A DNA stretch of 64,000 bases from an uncultured Oscillospiraceae bacterium (GTDB lineage: Bacteria > Bacillota > Clostridia > Oscillospirales > Oscillospiraceae), in contig CANQJZ010000009.1 of assembly GCA_947624385.1 (NCBI GenBank), positions 1 to 64,000 on the forward strand, written 5' to 3'. Both the position numbers and the translations under genes were made by a program. Position 1 is the first letter of the stretch, and each line of letters opens with the position of its first letter. Positions 32,807 through 41,048 of this stretch are shown here, in pieces. The notes below the pieces were generated by a model. It worked only from the letters and a program-made list of their open reading frames with translations. It was not told the origin of the DNA and made no database searches.

Positions 32807-33214
32807 TCAGTCCTTGGGCTCCTCGGTCTGCTTGCCCACGCTGGACACGGCCCACTTCATCAGCTGCAGCCGTACCCGGTCGTCGCTGGTCTCGATGACG
32901 ATGGCGTTCTCGCGGACGTTGACCACCTTGCCCATGATGCCGCCGATGGTGGTGATGGTGTCGCCCACGGCCAGGTTATCGCGCATCTGCTGGGCCTGCT
33001 TTTTCCGCTTGTTCTCCGGCCGGATCATGAGGAAGTAGAACACGCCGATCATGAGCACCAGCATAATGATCATGCTGATGCCGCCGCCGGCGGCGGTAGC
33101 TGTCGCCGCGCCGTCTTCCGTGGTCGCCGCGGGCACGCAGCCGCTGGCCATGAACACGCCCAGCGCCACCATCACAAAAAGGGCCAGGACCCTGGTAATG
33201 CGAGAAAGTTTCAT
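32807..33214 (-). CDS. yajC: Preprotein translocase subunit YajC
   Basis: A 135-residue protein. After an N-terminal hydrophobic segment with a lipobox-like ASGC (about 23-26) comes the family's transmembrane helix (MIIMLVLMIGVFYFLMIRPE) and the cytoplasmic domain DTITTIGGIMGKV. YajC joins SecDF at the Sec translocon. The extra hydrophobic start with a cysteine is longer than in many YajC proteins and may be processed as a lipoprotein signal. GGAGG precedes ATG 33214. The queA-tgt-yajC order is widely conserved. Confidence 0.94.
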   Translation of the reverse strand: MKLSRITRVLALFVMVALGVFMASGCVPAATTEDGAATATAAGGGISMIIMLVLMIGVFYFLMIRPENKRKKQAQQMRDNLAVGDTITTIGGIMGKVVNVRENAIVIETSDDRVRLQLMKWAVSSVGKQTEEPKD

Positions 33215-33254
33215 CTGTATACCTCCAAATAGATTAGCTCCATTATAAATGCGA

Positions 33255-34388
33255 CTATATCCTCGTGTCAAGAAGTTTGGAATATTTTGCCCGGTAGGCG
33301 GCGAAGGTCCCGGCGTCCAGCGCGGCGCGTATCTCCGCCATCAGGTTATTATAAAACCACAGGTTGTGCATCACCGCCAGCCGCAGACCCAACGTCTCCT
33401 GGGCCGCGAACAGGTGCCGGATATAGGCGCGGCTGTAGCGCTGGCAGACCGGGCAGGAGCACTCTGGGTCGATGGGGCTTTCGTCCAGGGCGTATTTCTC
33501 GTTTTTCAGGTTGATGACGCCCCGCTTGGTGAACAAATGCGCGTGGCGCCCGTTCCGGGCGGGCATCACGCAGTCGAACAGGTCTACCCCCCGCCAGACG
33601 CCCTCGATGATGTTCCCCGGCGTGCCCACGCCCATGAGATACCTTGGCCTGTCGGCGGGCATGTACTCCTGGACCAGCTCGATGGTGTCGTACATCTCCT
33701 GATGGGTCTCCCCCACCGCCAGCCCGCCGATGGCGTAACCGGGCAGGTCCAGCGCCGCGATGGCCTTCATATGCTCCACCCGCAGGTCCGGGTAAATGCC
33801 GCCCTGGTTGATGCCGAAGAGCATCTGGCCGGGGTTCACCGCGTCCGGCTCGGCGTTATATTCCGCCAGCGCCTTTTTGCACCGGACCAGCCACCGGTAT
33901 GTCCGCTGTGTGGCCGCCTCGAAGTACTCACGGGGCGATGGTATCTTCACGCACTCGTCGAAGGCCATCGCCACGTCGCTGCCCAGATTGGCCTGGATAC
34001 GCATGCTCTGCTCCGGCCCGATGAACAGGTGCCGACCGTCCACGTGGCTCTGGAATGCCACGCCCTCCTCCGTCACCTTGCGCAGCCCCGCCAGGGAGAA
34101 CACCTGAAACCCGCCGCTGTCGGTCAAAATAGGCCCGCGCCAGGTCATGAACTTGTGCAGCCCCCCAAGCTGCTTGATACGCTCGTCGCCGGGGCGCACG
34201 TGCAGGTGGTAGGTGTTGGAAAGCTCCACCTGGCAGCCCAGGTCCTCCAAGTCCTTGGCGGACAATCCGCCTTTAATGGCCGCCACGGTGCCCACGTTCA
34301 TAAAGGCCGGGGTCTGCACCGTGCCGTGGGGCGTTATAAATTCCCCCCGCCGGGCGTGGCCCTCGGTCTGTCGCAAAAGTCTGTACAT
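33255..34388 (-). CDS. tgt: tRNA-guanine transglycosylase
   Basis: Exchanges guanine at position 34 of GUN-anticodon tRNAs for a queuine precursor. The 377-residue sequence contains the nucleophile region TDSGGFQVFSL, GGLAVGE, and the zinc site CSCPVCQ followed by His in LAVMHN. Length is normal. It lies 18 bases after queA, the next enzyme of the queuosine pathway. Confidence 0.97.
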   Translation of the reverse strand: MYRLLRQTEGHARRGEFITPHGTVQTPAFMNVGTVAAIKGGLSAKDLEDLGCQVELSNTYHLHVRPGDERIKQLGGLHKFMTWRGPILTDSGGFQVFSLAGLRKVTEEGVAFQSHVDGRHLFIGPEQSMRIQANLGSDVAMAFDECVKIPSPREYFEAATQRTYRWLVRCKKALAEYNAEPDAVNPGQMLFGINQGGIYPDLRVEHMKAIAALDLPGYAIGGLAVGETHQEMYDTIELVQEYMPADRPRYLMGVGTPGNIIEGVWRGVDLFDCVMPARNGRHAHLFTKRGVINLKNEKYALDESPIDPECSCPVCQRYSRAYIRHLFAAQETLGLRLAVMHNLWFYNNLMAEIRAALDAGTFAAYRAKYSKLLDTRI

Positions 34389-34406
34389 AGCTTCCTCGCA
34401 GTTGAA

Positions 34407-35429
34407 TTAATGGATGAACATCGCGTCGCCGAAGCTGAAAAACCGGTACTCCCGCCGGACCGCCTCGGCGTAGGCGTTCAGAATGTTCTCACGCCCCGCC
34501 AGGGCGGACACCAGCATCACCAGCGTGGAACCGGGCAGGTGGAAGTTGGTCACCAGCGCGTCAACGCACTTGAATTTATAACCCGGATAGATGAAGATGT
34601 CCGTCCAGCCGCTCTCCGGCCGGAGCAAGCCGTCCTCGCCGGTGAAGCTCTCCAGCGTCCGGCAGGACGTGGTACCCACGGACACGACCCGGCCGCCCGC
34701 GGCCCTGGCCCGGTTCACCGCCTCCGCCGTCTCAACGGGCACGGTGCAGTACTCGCTGTGCATCTCGTGGTCCTCCACGTTCTCCGCCTTCACGGGCCGG
34801 AACGTGCCCAGCCCCACATGCAGCGTCACGAACCGCACATCCACGCCCATGGCCCGTATCCTGTCCAGCAGCTCGGGGGTGAAATGCAGCCCCGCCGTGG
34901 GAGCCGCCGCGCTGCCCGGATGGACGGAGTAGACGGTCTGGTACCGCTCCGGGTCGTCCAGTTGTTCTTTGATATACGGCGGCAGAGGCACCCGCCCCAG
35001 TCGTTCCAGCACCTCCAGAAAGATGCCCTCGTAGGAAAAGCGCACCACACGGTTGCCGTCGGGCAGCACTGCCTCCACCCTGCCCGTCAGCTCGCCGTCG
35101 CCGAATATGATCTGCGCGCCGTCCCGCAGCTTTTTCCCCGGCCGGACCAGGCACTCCCAGCGCCCTTCGCCCATATCCCGCAGCAACAGCACCTCCGCCG
35201 CGCCGCCGGTGGGCCGCGTACCGATGAGCCGGGCCGGTATCACCCGGGAGTCGTTGAGCACCATGCAGTCCCCCGGCCGCAGATACTCTGGCAGATCGTA
35301 AAAATGCCGGTGGTCCATCGCGCCGGTGGTCTTGTCCAGCGCCAGCAGTCTTGACCCGTCCCGGCGCTCCAAGGGCGTCTGGGCGATCAGCCGCTCCGGC
35401 AGGTCGTACATAAAATCAGATGTCTTCAA
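34407..35429 (-). CDS. queA: S-adenosylmethionine:tRNA ribosyltransferase-isomerase QueA
   Basis: Makes epoxyqueuosine from preQ1-tRNA. The protein starts (M)[18 protein letters not shown], the typical QueA N-terminus, and contains [12 protein letters not shown] and [10 protein letters not shown] place the start at TTG 35429 because GGAGG stands five bases upstream and the length becomes 340, the usual value. That start is one base after the stop of the SLH/SpoIID gene, whose end supplies the ribosome binding site. Confidence 0.95.
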   Translation of the reverse strand: MKTSDFMYDLPERLIAQTPLERRDGSRLLALDKTTGAMDHRHFYDLPEYLRPGDCMVLNDSRVIPARLIGTRPTGGAAEVLLLRDMGEGRWECLVRPGKKLRDGAQIIFGDGELTGRVEAVLPDGNRVVRFSYEGIFLEVLERLGRVPLPPYIKEQLDDPERYQTVYSVHPGSAAAPTAGLHFTPELLDRIRAMGVDVRFVTLHVGLGTFRPVKAENVEDHEMHSEYCTVPVETAEAVNRARAAGGRVVSVGTTSCRTLESFTGEDGLLRPESGWTDIFIYPGYKFKCVDALVTNFHLPGSTLVMLVSALAGRENILNAYAEAVRREYRFFSFGDAMFIH

Positions 35430-35430
35430 C

Positions 35431-37092
35431 TCAGCCTCCGCTCTGGATGCTTGTCCCGGTGTAGTAAAAGCCCAGGATCGCCTCACAGCTCTTGTTGTAA
35501 TATTTCCCCATGGCGTAAGCCCCCCAGGCGCTCAGACCCACCCGGTGGCTGGCGCTGACCATGGATCTGTAGCTGCCGCCGGCGGCGGCGATATCGCCCT
35601 TGGCGGCCTGTTCATAGGGGTCCGCCTTGCCGACCAGATAGGCGTAGTTCGTGCCGTAGACCGCGGACGAATCCAGTGTCTGGCCGCCGTCGCAGGAGGA
35701 AAAGCACGTCACGCATATCTTGCCGTTATAGGTCAGATACTCACCCCGCGTCGCGTCCACCGCCGCGTCCGACGCGCTAAAATAGCTCTCGCTGGCCGAT
35801 ATGCCCCGGCCCCGGTATATCTGTGTCCCCGAGCCGGTCACGATGTCCATGCCGTAAGCGCCGTATATGCTCCAATTATAGCTCATCACATAGCTTCTGC
35901 ATGCGATGGCCGCCGCCTTCATGACCTCCGCGGGCCAGCTGTTGGAAAACTCATAGGGCACCACGCCCTTCACGTAATCCTCCACGTCCACATAGTTCAC
36001 GACGGTTATGTACCCGGACTTTCCGTCTGCCTGGGTGAGCTCAAAGTCGCCGAAATACTTATACCCCTCGTTCACCCGCGTGACGGCCTTGCCGGAGCTC
36101 ACCGGGTGCAGGGCCAGCGCTCCCTCGGTGGTATAGACCACGTTGCCCGCGCTGTCTGCCACCGTGAATACCGTTCCGCTGGTGGTCACGGTCACGCTCG
36201 CGCCGTCCACGGACCCCACGGCGGAGAACTGCCGTCCGGACATGACGCCGTAGGCAAAGCCGGTGCCGTTTTCGCAGGTGAGGGTCACGGACGGGACGCT
36301 GGTATCGATGTTCTTCGTCTTGATGAGGATACCCGCCCGTATCACGCTGGACTGGATGGCCACGGACCCGCCGGGTCGGGTGGCGGGGGTATCCGGCAGT
36401 AAATTGGGGTCAAGCGCCTCCGGCTGCTCGCCGGGGGATGCGGTACCGCCGCCGGAGCCGGCCCCGGCAAAGCGCATGAGCATGGTGGCCGCCTCCGCCC
36501 GTGTGGCGGAGCCAAGGGGGTTCAGCTTGCCGTTGGCGTTGCCCTGGATGACGCCGCAGCGCTGCATGGCGTCCACGTCGGCCTTCGCCCAGGAACTGAT
36601 CTGGCCGCTGTCGGGGAACGTGTTGACCGCGCCGGACTGGCCCAGCGCCAGCCCCATGGCGGCGGCGAACCGGTTCAGCATGGCGCACATCTGCTCCCGG
36701 GTGACATTGGCGTCGGGGCTGAACTTATTGTTGCCCGTGCCGGAGACGATGCCCGCCGCCTTGGCCCAGGCGGCGTACCCGGCGTAATAGGCCCCTGCGG
36801 GCACGTCGGCGAAGCCCGCGCTCTTCCATCCCGCCGGGTCCACCCCGGCGTACCGGCCCAGCACGGTCACGAACATGGCCCGGGACATGCTCACATTCGG
36901 GGAGAACGCCGAGTCGCTGGTGCCTTTGAACAGGCCCTGCCCCACCACGTAGTTCACGGCCTCATAATACCAGTTGGAGCTGTTCACATCGGAAAAGCCG
37001 GCGGCCTCCGCCCCTGTCGGCAGACATACCGCCGCCAGCAGGACCATGACCAGCGCCGCCGCGAGACGGCGCGCGCGCCGCTTGTTGTGCAT
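35431..37092 (-). CDS. SLH-domain protein with SpoIID/LytB domain
   Basis: A 553-residue secreted protein: signal peptide ([16 protein letters not shown], cleavage after AEA near 31), three SLH modules (about 32-75, 92-137, 153-200; [16 protein letters not shown]), a Gly/Pro linker, and a SpoIID/LytB domain in the C-terminal half (about 340-545; [39 protein letters not shown]). SpoIID-type proteins are lytic transglycosylases that trim glycan during engulfment; SLH modules bind secondary wall polymers. The combination suggests a wall-bound amidase enhancer or hydrolase active in growth or sporulation. It has a consensus promoter and leads queA-tgt-yajC. Confidence 0.92.
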   Translation of the reverse strand: MHNKRRARRLAAALVMVLLAAVCLPTGAEAAGFSDVNSSNWYYEAVNYVVGQGLFKGTSDSAFSPNVSMSRAMFVTVLGRYAGVDPAGWKSAGFADVPAGAYYAGYAAWAKAAGIVSGTGNNKFSPDANVTREQMCAMLNRFAAAMGLALGQSGAVNTFPDSGQISSWAKADVDAMQRCGVIQGNANGKLNPLGSATRAEAATMLMRFAGAGSGGGTASPGEQPEALDPNLLPDTPATRPGGSVAIQSSVIRAGILIKTKNIDTSVPSVTLTCENGTGFAYGVMSGRQFSAVGSVDGASVTVTTSGTVFTVADSAGNVVYTTEGALALHPVSSGKAVTRVNEGYKYFGDFELTQADGKSGYITVVNYVDVEDYVKGVVPYEFSNSWPAEVMKAAAIACRSYVMSYNWSIYGAYGMDIVTGSGTQIYRGRGISASESYFSASDAAVDATRGEYLTYNGKICVTCFSSCDGGQTLDSSAVYGTNYAYLVGKADPYEQAAKGDIAAAGGSYRSMVSASHRVGLSAWGAYAMGKYYNKSCEAILGFYYTGTSIQSGG

Positions 37093-37164
37093 AAAATGAC
37101 CTCCGCCGAAAGCTCTCCCGTCTGTTGACGGGAAAGCGCGCAAGTGCTATACTTTACAGGCTAT

Positions 37165-37193
37165 ACTATAAACAAAAACCGACGCAATGTCAA
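37165..37193 (-). promoter_or_regulatory. Sigma-A consensus promoter of the SLH/SpoIID-queA-tgt operon
   Basis: Minus strand TTGACA (37193-37188), 17 bases, TATAGT (37170-37165). Transcription would start near 37158, about 65 bases before the ATG. In that leader a short hairpin (CTTTCCCGTC with GACGGGAGAG) can be seen. Confidence 0.75.
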
Positions 37194-37206
37194 CGATTAT
37201 GTAACC

Positions 37207-37236
37207 TTGCACCCCTTTTTCGCGGCTGCATACACT
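37207..37236 (+). promoter_or_regulatory. Promoter of asd
   Basis: Plus strand TTGCAC (37207-37212), 18 bases, TACACT (37231-37236). The start would be near 37243, leaving just room for the CAGGAGGT ribosome binding site before ATG 37257. Confidence 0.55.
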
Positions 37237-37256
37237 GATTCAGGAGGTCATCAAAC

Positions 37257-38342
37257 ATGGAAAAGCTGAAAGTTGGCGTCATTGGCGGCACCGGTATGGT
37301 GGGCCAGCGTTTTGTCTCCCTGCTGGCGGAGCACCCCTGGTTCGACCTGACGGTCATCGCGGCCAGCGGCCGCAGCGCCGGAAAGACTTACGAGCAGGCC
37401 GTTGGGTCCCGCTGGGCGCTGGAAGTGCCCATGCCGGAAAAGGCCAGGGCCATCGTGGTCAAAAACGCCGTGGACGATATGGCCGCCATCGCCGCGGAGG
37501 TGGACCTGGTGTTCTCCGCCGTGGATATGAAGACCGACGAGATACGCGCCCTGGAGGAAGGCTACGCAAAGCTGGAGTGTCCGGTGGTATCCAACAACAG
37601 CGCCCACCGCTGGACGCCTGACGTGCCCATGGTGGTGCCGGAGATCAACCCGGAACACCTTTCCGTCATCCCGGCCCAGCGCAAGCGCCTTGGCACGAAG
37701 CGGGGCTTCATCGCTGTCAAAAGCAACTGCTCCCTGCAGAGCTATGTACCCGCGCTGCACCCGCTGAAGGACGAGTTCGGCCTGGAAAAGGTGCTGGTGT
37801 GTACCTATCAGGCCATATCCGGCGCCGGCAAGACCTTTGAGACCTGGCCGGAGATGGTGGATAATGTCATCCCCTACATCGGCGGCGAGGAAGAAAAGAG
37901 CGAGCAGGAGCCCATGAAGCTCTGGGGCCATGTGGAAAACGGCCGGATCGTGAACGCCGCCGGCCCGTCCATCACCGCTCAGTGTCTGCGTGTGCCCGCC
38001 AGCAACGGCCATATGGCCGCCGTATTCGCCAGCTTTGCCAAAAAGCCCTCCAAGGATGAAATTCTGGCCCGCTGGGCCGCCTTCTCCGGCAAGCCCCAGC
38101 AGTTGGCGCTCCCCTCCGCCCCCAAACAGTTCCTGCATTATTTTGAAGAGGACAACCGGCCCCAGACAAAGCTGGACCGGAACCTGGAGGGCGGTATGGC
38201 CGTGAGCGTTGGCCGGCTTCGGCCCGACACTCAGTACGACTACAAGTTCGTGTGCCTGAGCCACAACACCCTGCGGGGCGCGGCCGGCGGCGCGGTGCTG
38301 CTGGCGGAGCTTCTCCGGGCGGAGGGCTGGCTGGATAAATGA
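37257..38342 (+). CDS. asd: Aspartate-semialdehyde dehydrogenase
   Basis: Reduces aspartyl phosphate to the semialdehyde, the branch point to lysine/DAP, threonine and methionine. The 361-residue sequence has the NADP loop GVIGGTGMVGQR and the catalytic cysteine in VKSNCSLQ, with QAISGAGK following. Length and motifs fit the archaeal/fungal-type branch rather than the short enterobacterial form. AGGAGGT precedes ATG. dapA, the next enzyme toward DAP, follows after about 70 bases. Confidence 0.95.
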   Translation: MEKLKVGVIGGTGMVGQRFVSLLAEHPWFDLTVIAASGRSAGKTYEQAVGSRWALEVPMPEKARAIVVKNAVDDMAAIAAEVDLVFSAVDMKTDEIRALEEGYAKLECPVVSNNSAHRWTPDVPMVVPEINPEHLSVIPAQRKRLGTKRGFIAVKSNCSLQSYVPALHPLKDEFGLEKVLVCTYQAISGAGKTFETWPEMVDNVIPYIGGEEEKSEQEPMKLWGHVENGRIVNAAGPSITAQCLRVPASNGHMAAVFASFAKKPSKDEILARWAAFSGKPQQLALPSAPKQFLHYFEEDNRPQTKLDRNLEGGMAVSVGRLRPDTQYDYKFVCLSHNTLRGAAGGAVLLAELLRAEGWLDK

Positions 38343-38361
38343 CCTCCCAAATTTAACGCAA

Positions 38362-38394
38362 AAGACGCCGTGGGCCGATCGTCCGCGGCGTCTT
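38362..38394 (+). terminator. Hairpin between asd and dapA
   Basis: AAGACGCCGTGG (38362-38373) pairs with CCGCGGCGTCTT (38383-38394) with one G-T pair, followed by CCTATT. The T run is weak, so it may only partly stop transcription, or act as an RNA processing or stability element between the two lysine genes. Confidence 0.55.
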
Positions 38395-38413
38395 CCTATT
38401 AGGAGGAATCGAA

Positions 38414-39301
38414 TTGAAAACGCCGATATTTACCGGCTCCGGCACCGCCATCGTCACGCCGATGCTGGACGGCGCCATCGATCTGGACGCCCTTGCCCGC
38501 CTCATCGAGGCCCAGGCCGCTGGCGGCACCGCCGCGCTGATCGTCTGCGGAACTACAGGCGAGGGCGCCACATTGACCCCCGACGAGCGGGAAAAGCTCT
38601 TTCGCTTCGCCGTGAAAAAGAGCGCCGGCCGGATGAAGATCGTGGCCGGCGTGGGCTCCAACGACACTGCCGCCGCCCTGGCAATGGCCAAACGGGCCGA
38701 GAGCGCCGGCGCGGACGGGCTGCTGCTTGTCACGCCCTATTACAACAAGACAACCCAGGCCGGCCTCGTCAAGCACTTCACCTATATCGCGGACCGGACC
38801 GAACTGCCCATCATCGTCTACAACGTCCCCAGCCGGACCGGCGTGGGCGTGACGCCGGAAACATACGCCGCCCTGGCCGACCACCCCCGCATCAACGCCG
38901 TCAAGGAGGCCAACGGGGACATCGGCGCGTTCGCCCGGACCGTGGCCCTGTGCGGCGACAGGCTCAACTTTTTCAGTGGCAACGACAGCGACACCGTCGC
39001 CATGATGGCCCTGGGGGCCAAAGGCGTCATATCCGTGGCCAGCAACATCGTACCCGCCGCCGTGAGCCGCCTGTGCGACCTGTGCCTGGCCGGGGACTAC
39101 CCCGCCGCGGCGGCCCTCAACCGGGAATACATGGACCTGTTCACCGCCCTGTTCTGGGAGGTGAACCCCATCCCGGTCAAGACTGCCATGGGCATGATGG
39201 ACCTGTGCTCGCCCGAGATGCGTCTGCCTCTGGTCCCCATGGGCGACGGCCACCGGCAAGCGCTTGCAAAGGTGCTGGCCGCCCACGGCCTCATCCGATA
39301 A
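38414..39301 (+). CDS. dapA: 4-hydroxy-tetrahydrodipicolinate synthase
   Basis: Condenses pyruvate with aspartate semialdehyde, the first committed step to DAP, lysine and dipicolinate. The 295-residue TIM barrel shows CGTTGEGATL, TPYYNKTTQAGL with the catalytic tyrosine, IVYNVPSRTG, and the Schiff-base lysine in AVKEANGD. AGGAGG lies 10 bases before ATG. DAP is needed for the wall, and dipicolinate for spores. Confidence 0.96.
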   Translation: MKTPIFTGSGTAIVTPMLDGAIDLDALARLIEAQAAGGTAALIVCGTTGEGATLTPDEREKLFRFAVKKSAGRMKIVAGVGSNDTAAALAMAKRAESAGADGLLLVTPYYNKTTQAGLVKHFTYIADRTELPIIVYNVPSRTGVGVTPETYAALADHPRINAVKEANGDIGAFARTVALCGDRLNFFSGNDSDTVAMMALGAKGVISVASNIVPAAVSRLCDLCLAGDYPAAAALNREYMDLFTALFWEVNPIPVKTAMGMMDLCSPEMRLPLVPMGDGHRQALAKVLAAHGLIR

Positions 39302-39315
39302 AATCCACAATATGG

Positions 39316-39347
39316 CAAAGCGGCCCGGTTTTCCGGGCCGTTTTTGC
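39316..39347 (+). terminator. Intrinsic terminator of dapA
   Basis: CGGCCCGG (39321-39328) pairs with CCGGGCCG (39333-39340), flanked by AAAG and followed by five T. Almost the same 30-base unit recurs at 39552-39584. Confidence 0.9.
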
Positions 39348-39594
39348 GCAGACTGTCAAAAAATTAGCAAACATGCGTAAAGCAAGGGGGAGCTCGAGGG
39401 GGACGGTAGTCCCGCCTCGAATGGGATAAATAGCCGCCATGCGCACGCTTTGCGGGCGCGTGGGCCGCGTAGCGGCGTTTTTTGCGGCGGCTCGCCGCCG
39501 GGAAAAACACGGCGTTTTCAGGCCGTCAAAAACCTTTTTTGACGGCCTGGGCAAAGCGGCCCGGTTTTCCGGGCCGCTTTTGCGGTGTTCAGGT
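39348..39594. repeat. Non-coding hairpin cluster with a second copy of the dapA-type terminator
   Basis: No convincing gene is seen. The stretch holds a bulged hairpin (CGAGG at 39395 with CCTCG at 39415), GGCGGC/GCCGCC-type short stems, a perfect palindrome with arms CAGGCCGTCAAAAA (39519-39532) and TTTTTGACGGCCTG (39536-39549), and finally a near-identical copy (39552-39584) of the dapA terminator unit. On the minus strand this last copy lies just after the lipoprotein gene and can serve as its terminator. Confidence 0.65.
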
Positions 39595-39984
39595 TCAGTC
39601 CTTGTCGCTGGGCGCGGGCGTGGCCTCGGGGTTGGTGCTGGCCTGGGCGTTATTGTCCCTGGCGCTGCCGTTATCCTGGCCGTTGCCGGTCATGTCGTCT
39701 ATCATGTCCTCGCCGGCGTCCACGATGTCGTCCACCGCGTCCTCACCGGCGCCGACAACGCCGTCCACAGCGTCCCGACCCTCGTCGATAACGCCGTCCG
39801 CCGTGCTGTCGTCAGGCTCGTCGGTTGGCTCGGGCGTGGCGGTGGGCCGGCTGGTGGGCGTGGGTTTGGCCGTGGCGGTGGCCGTAGGCACAGGCCGGTT
39901 CTCTCCGCTCATGTCCTTGGCGCAGCCGCCCAGCAGGCTCAGCAGCATCACAGCCGCGAGTATGATCGTCAAGATGCTTTTCAT
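39595..39984 (-). CDS. Small lipoprotein, unknown function
   Basis: A 129-residue protein with a lipoprotein signal: MKSILTIILAAVMLLSLLGG followed by Cys21. The mature part is a Pro/Thr/Ala-rich stretch (residues 30-58) followed by an acidic region with three related repeats of about 11 residues (GVIDEGRDAVD, GVVGAGEDAVD, DIVDAGEDMID) likely to be helical, then a disordered tail. Family unknown. GGAGG precedes ATG 39984. It should be anchored to the outer face of the membrane. Confidence 0.8.
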   Translation of the reverse strand: MKSILTIILAAVMLLSLLGGCAKDMSGENRPVPTATATAKPTPTSRPTATPEPTDEPDDSTADGVIDEGRDAVDGVVGAGEDAVDDIVDAGEDMIDDMTGNGQDNGSARDNNAQASTNPEATPAPSDKD

Positions 39985-40081
39985 CTTTATGCCTCCGTCG
40001 AATAGTATTGTAACAGCTCTATTATGCCTATATTTCCGCGGAAATTTCATAGGCGCAAAAATTTTTCTTTCCATGTTCCTA

Positions 40082-40110
40082 TTGCGTCAAAAAGCCCCGT
40101 GTGTCATAAT
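40082..40110 (+). promoter_or_regulatory. Promoter of the SLOG-type gene, placing the transcript start at the ATG
   Basis: Plus strand TTGCGT (40082-40087), 17 bases, CATAAT (40105-40110). The ATG at 40117 is seven bases after the -10 box, where transcription normally begins, and no ribosome binding site fits in between. Confidence 0.55.
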
Positions 40111-40116
40111 GGTCCC

Positions 40117-40635
40117 ATGGAACGAGAAAAGACATGTTGTTTTACCGGCCACCGGGCCGAAAAGCTCCCCTGGGGCAGCAACGAGCGCGACACGCGCTGT
40201 CTGCGCCTGAAGCAGGCGCTGGCGGACGTGCTGTCGAGCCTTTACGCCGCCGGCATACGCCACTTCATCTGCGGCATGGCCACCGGCGCGGACATGTATT
40301 TTGGCGAATCTGTATGCGCCCTGCGGGAGGAGCACCCGGACGTGACGCTGGAGGCCGCCGTGCCCTTTCAGGGCCAGGAGCAGCGCTGGGACGAGCGCTG
40401 GCGGACGCGCTATTTCCGCCTGGCGGAGGCATGCGACAAGATCACCGTCCTGCACAGCGCCTATACGCCCACCTGCATGCGCGACCGCAACCGCTATATG
40501 GTGGACGCCTCCCGCGTACTTGTGGCCGTCTATAACGGCGAGCCGGGCGGCACACAAAGCACCATGCTCTACGCCATGCGCCAGGGGTTGGAGATCATCG
40601 AGATCACCCCGGAGGGCGGCCGCCGGACCGTCTGA
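40117..40635 (+). CDS. SLOG domain protein, DUF1273/YpsA-like
   Basis: A 172-residue protein beginning MEREKTCCFTGHRAEKLPW, with FICGMATGADMYFGE and YNGEPGGTQSTMLYA. These are the glycine-rich nucleotide-binding motifs of the SLOG superfamily (DUF1273, YpsA, LOG-like). Such proteins are thought to bind nucleotides or NAD-derived ligands; YpsA affects cell division in some Gram-positives. Substrate unknown. The gene stands alone between the lipoprotein gene and tRNA-Val, and it may be translated from a leaderless message. Confidence 0.88.
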   Translation: MEREKTCCFTGHRAEKLPWGSNERDTRCLRLKQALADVLSSLYAAGIRHFICGMATGADMYFGESVCALREEHPDVTLEAAVPFQGQEQRWDERWRTRYFRLAEACDKITVLHSAYTPTCMRDRNRYMVDASRVLVAVYNGEPGGTQSTMLYAMRQGLEIIEITPEGGRRTV

Positions 40636-40664
40636 GCGCCCGGCAGGAATTTTGTACAAAGCTC

Positions 40665-40693
40665 TTGACATTCATAGCGATTTACGGTAGAAT
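40665..40693 (+). promoter_or_regulatory. Strong sigma-A promoter of tRNA-Val
   Basis: TTGACA (40665-40670), 17 bases, TAGAAT (40688-40693). Transcription would start near 40700, eight bases before the tRNA. Confidence 0.85.
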
Positions 40694-40707
40694 ACCAAAC
40701 ACTGAAA

Positions 40708-40783
40708 GGACGATTGGCGCAGCTGGTAGCGCATCCGCTTGACGTGCGGGAGGTCACAAGTTCGAGTCTTGTATCGTCCACCA
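40708..40783 (+). tRNA. tRNA-Val (anticodon GAC)
   Basis: 76 bases with a full cloverleaf: acceptor GGACGAT with ATCGTCC, D arm GCGC/GCGC around AGCTGGTA, anticodon stem TCCGC/GCGGG around TTGACGT (anticodon GAC), variable AGGTC, T arm ACAAG/CTTGT around TTCGAGT, then A and an encoded CCA. The 3' half (40738-40783) is repeated at 42145-42190. Confidence 0.97.
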
Positions 40784-40788
40784 AGTCG

Positions 40789-40858
40789 AAAGGCTTCTGA
40801 AGATTCGAGGTCCTGGCAAGCCAGGCCCCTCATCGGTCAGAAGCCTTTCTTCCTTTTC
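40789..40858 (+). terminator. Terminator of tRNA-Val
   Basis: AAAGGCTTCTGA (40789-40800) pairs perfectly with TCAGAAGCCTTT (40837-40848), followed by CTTCCTTTT. An inner CCTGG/CCAGG hairpin fills the loop. Confidence 0.75.
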
Positions 40859-41048
40859 CCATCGCAAACGCTTCTCTGGTTTGCGATGGGAGCCCTGATA
40901 ACAAGGTTGCCGCCCGATGGGCGGCGATTTGATCAACGCCGGTAAATATGGGGACTGTCAGGACTGACGGTCCCCTGTCTATTTTTTTATGATAAAATTG
41001 ACCGGAACGCGCTTTTGGACGTGTATAGGGTGAAAGGAGGATATTGGT
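40858..41048 (+). promoter_or_regulatory. Leader region with hairpins upstream of the ECF sigma gene
   Basis: Three further hairpins follow the tRNA terminator: CCCATCGCAAAC (40858-40869) with GTTTGCGATGGG (40879-40890); GCCGCCC (40909-40915) with GGGCGGC (40919-40925); and GGGGACTGTCAG (40950-40961) with CTGACGGTCCCC (40964-40975), the last followed by TATTTTTTTA and so a likely terminator. Downstream, TTGACC and a GGAAC motif precede the sigma gene, but I could not fix its promoter. AAAGGAGG lies nine bases before ATG. Confidence 0.6.

Noticed and set aside
39291-39554. An 87-codon minus-strand frame in the dapA-lipoprotein gap.
   Set aside because: It runs through the dapA terminator and a perfect palindrome, and has no convincing start signal; read as non-coding repeats.
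40739-40945. Short frames reading through tRNA-Val and its distal copy (the peptide motif QVRVLYRPP appears in both).
   Set aside because: These are translations of the tRNA 3' half, not genes.
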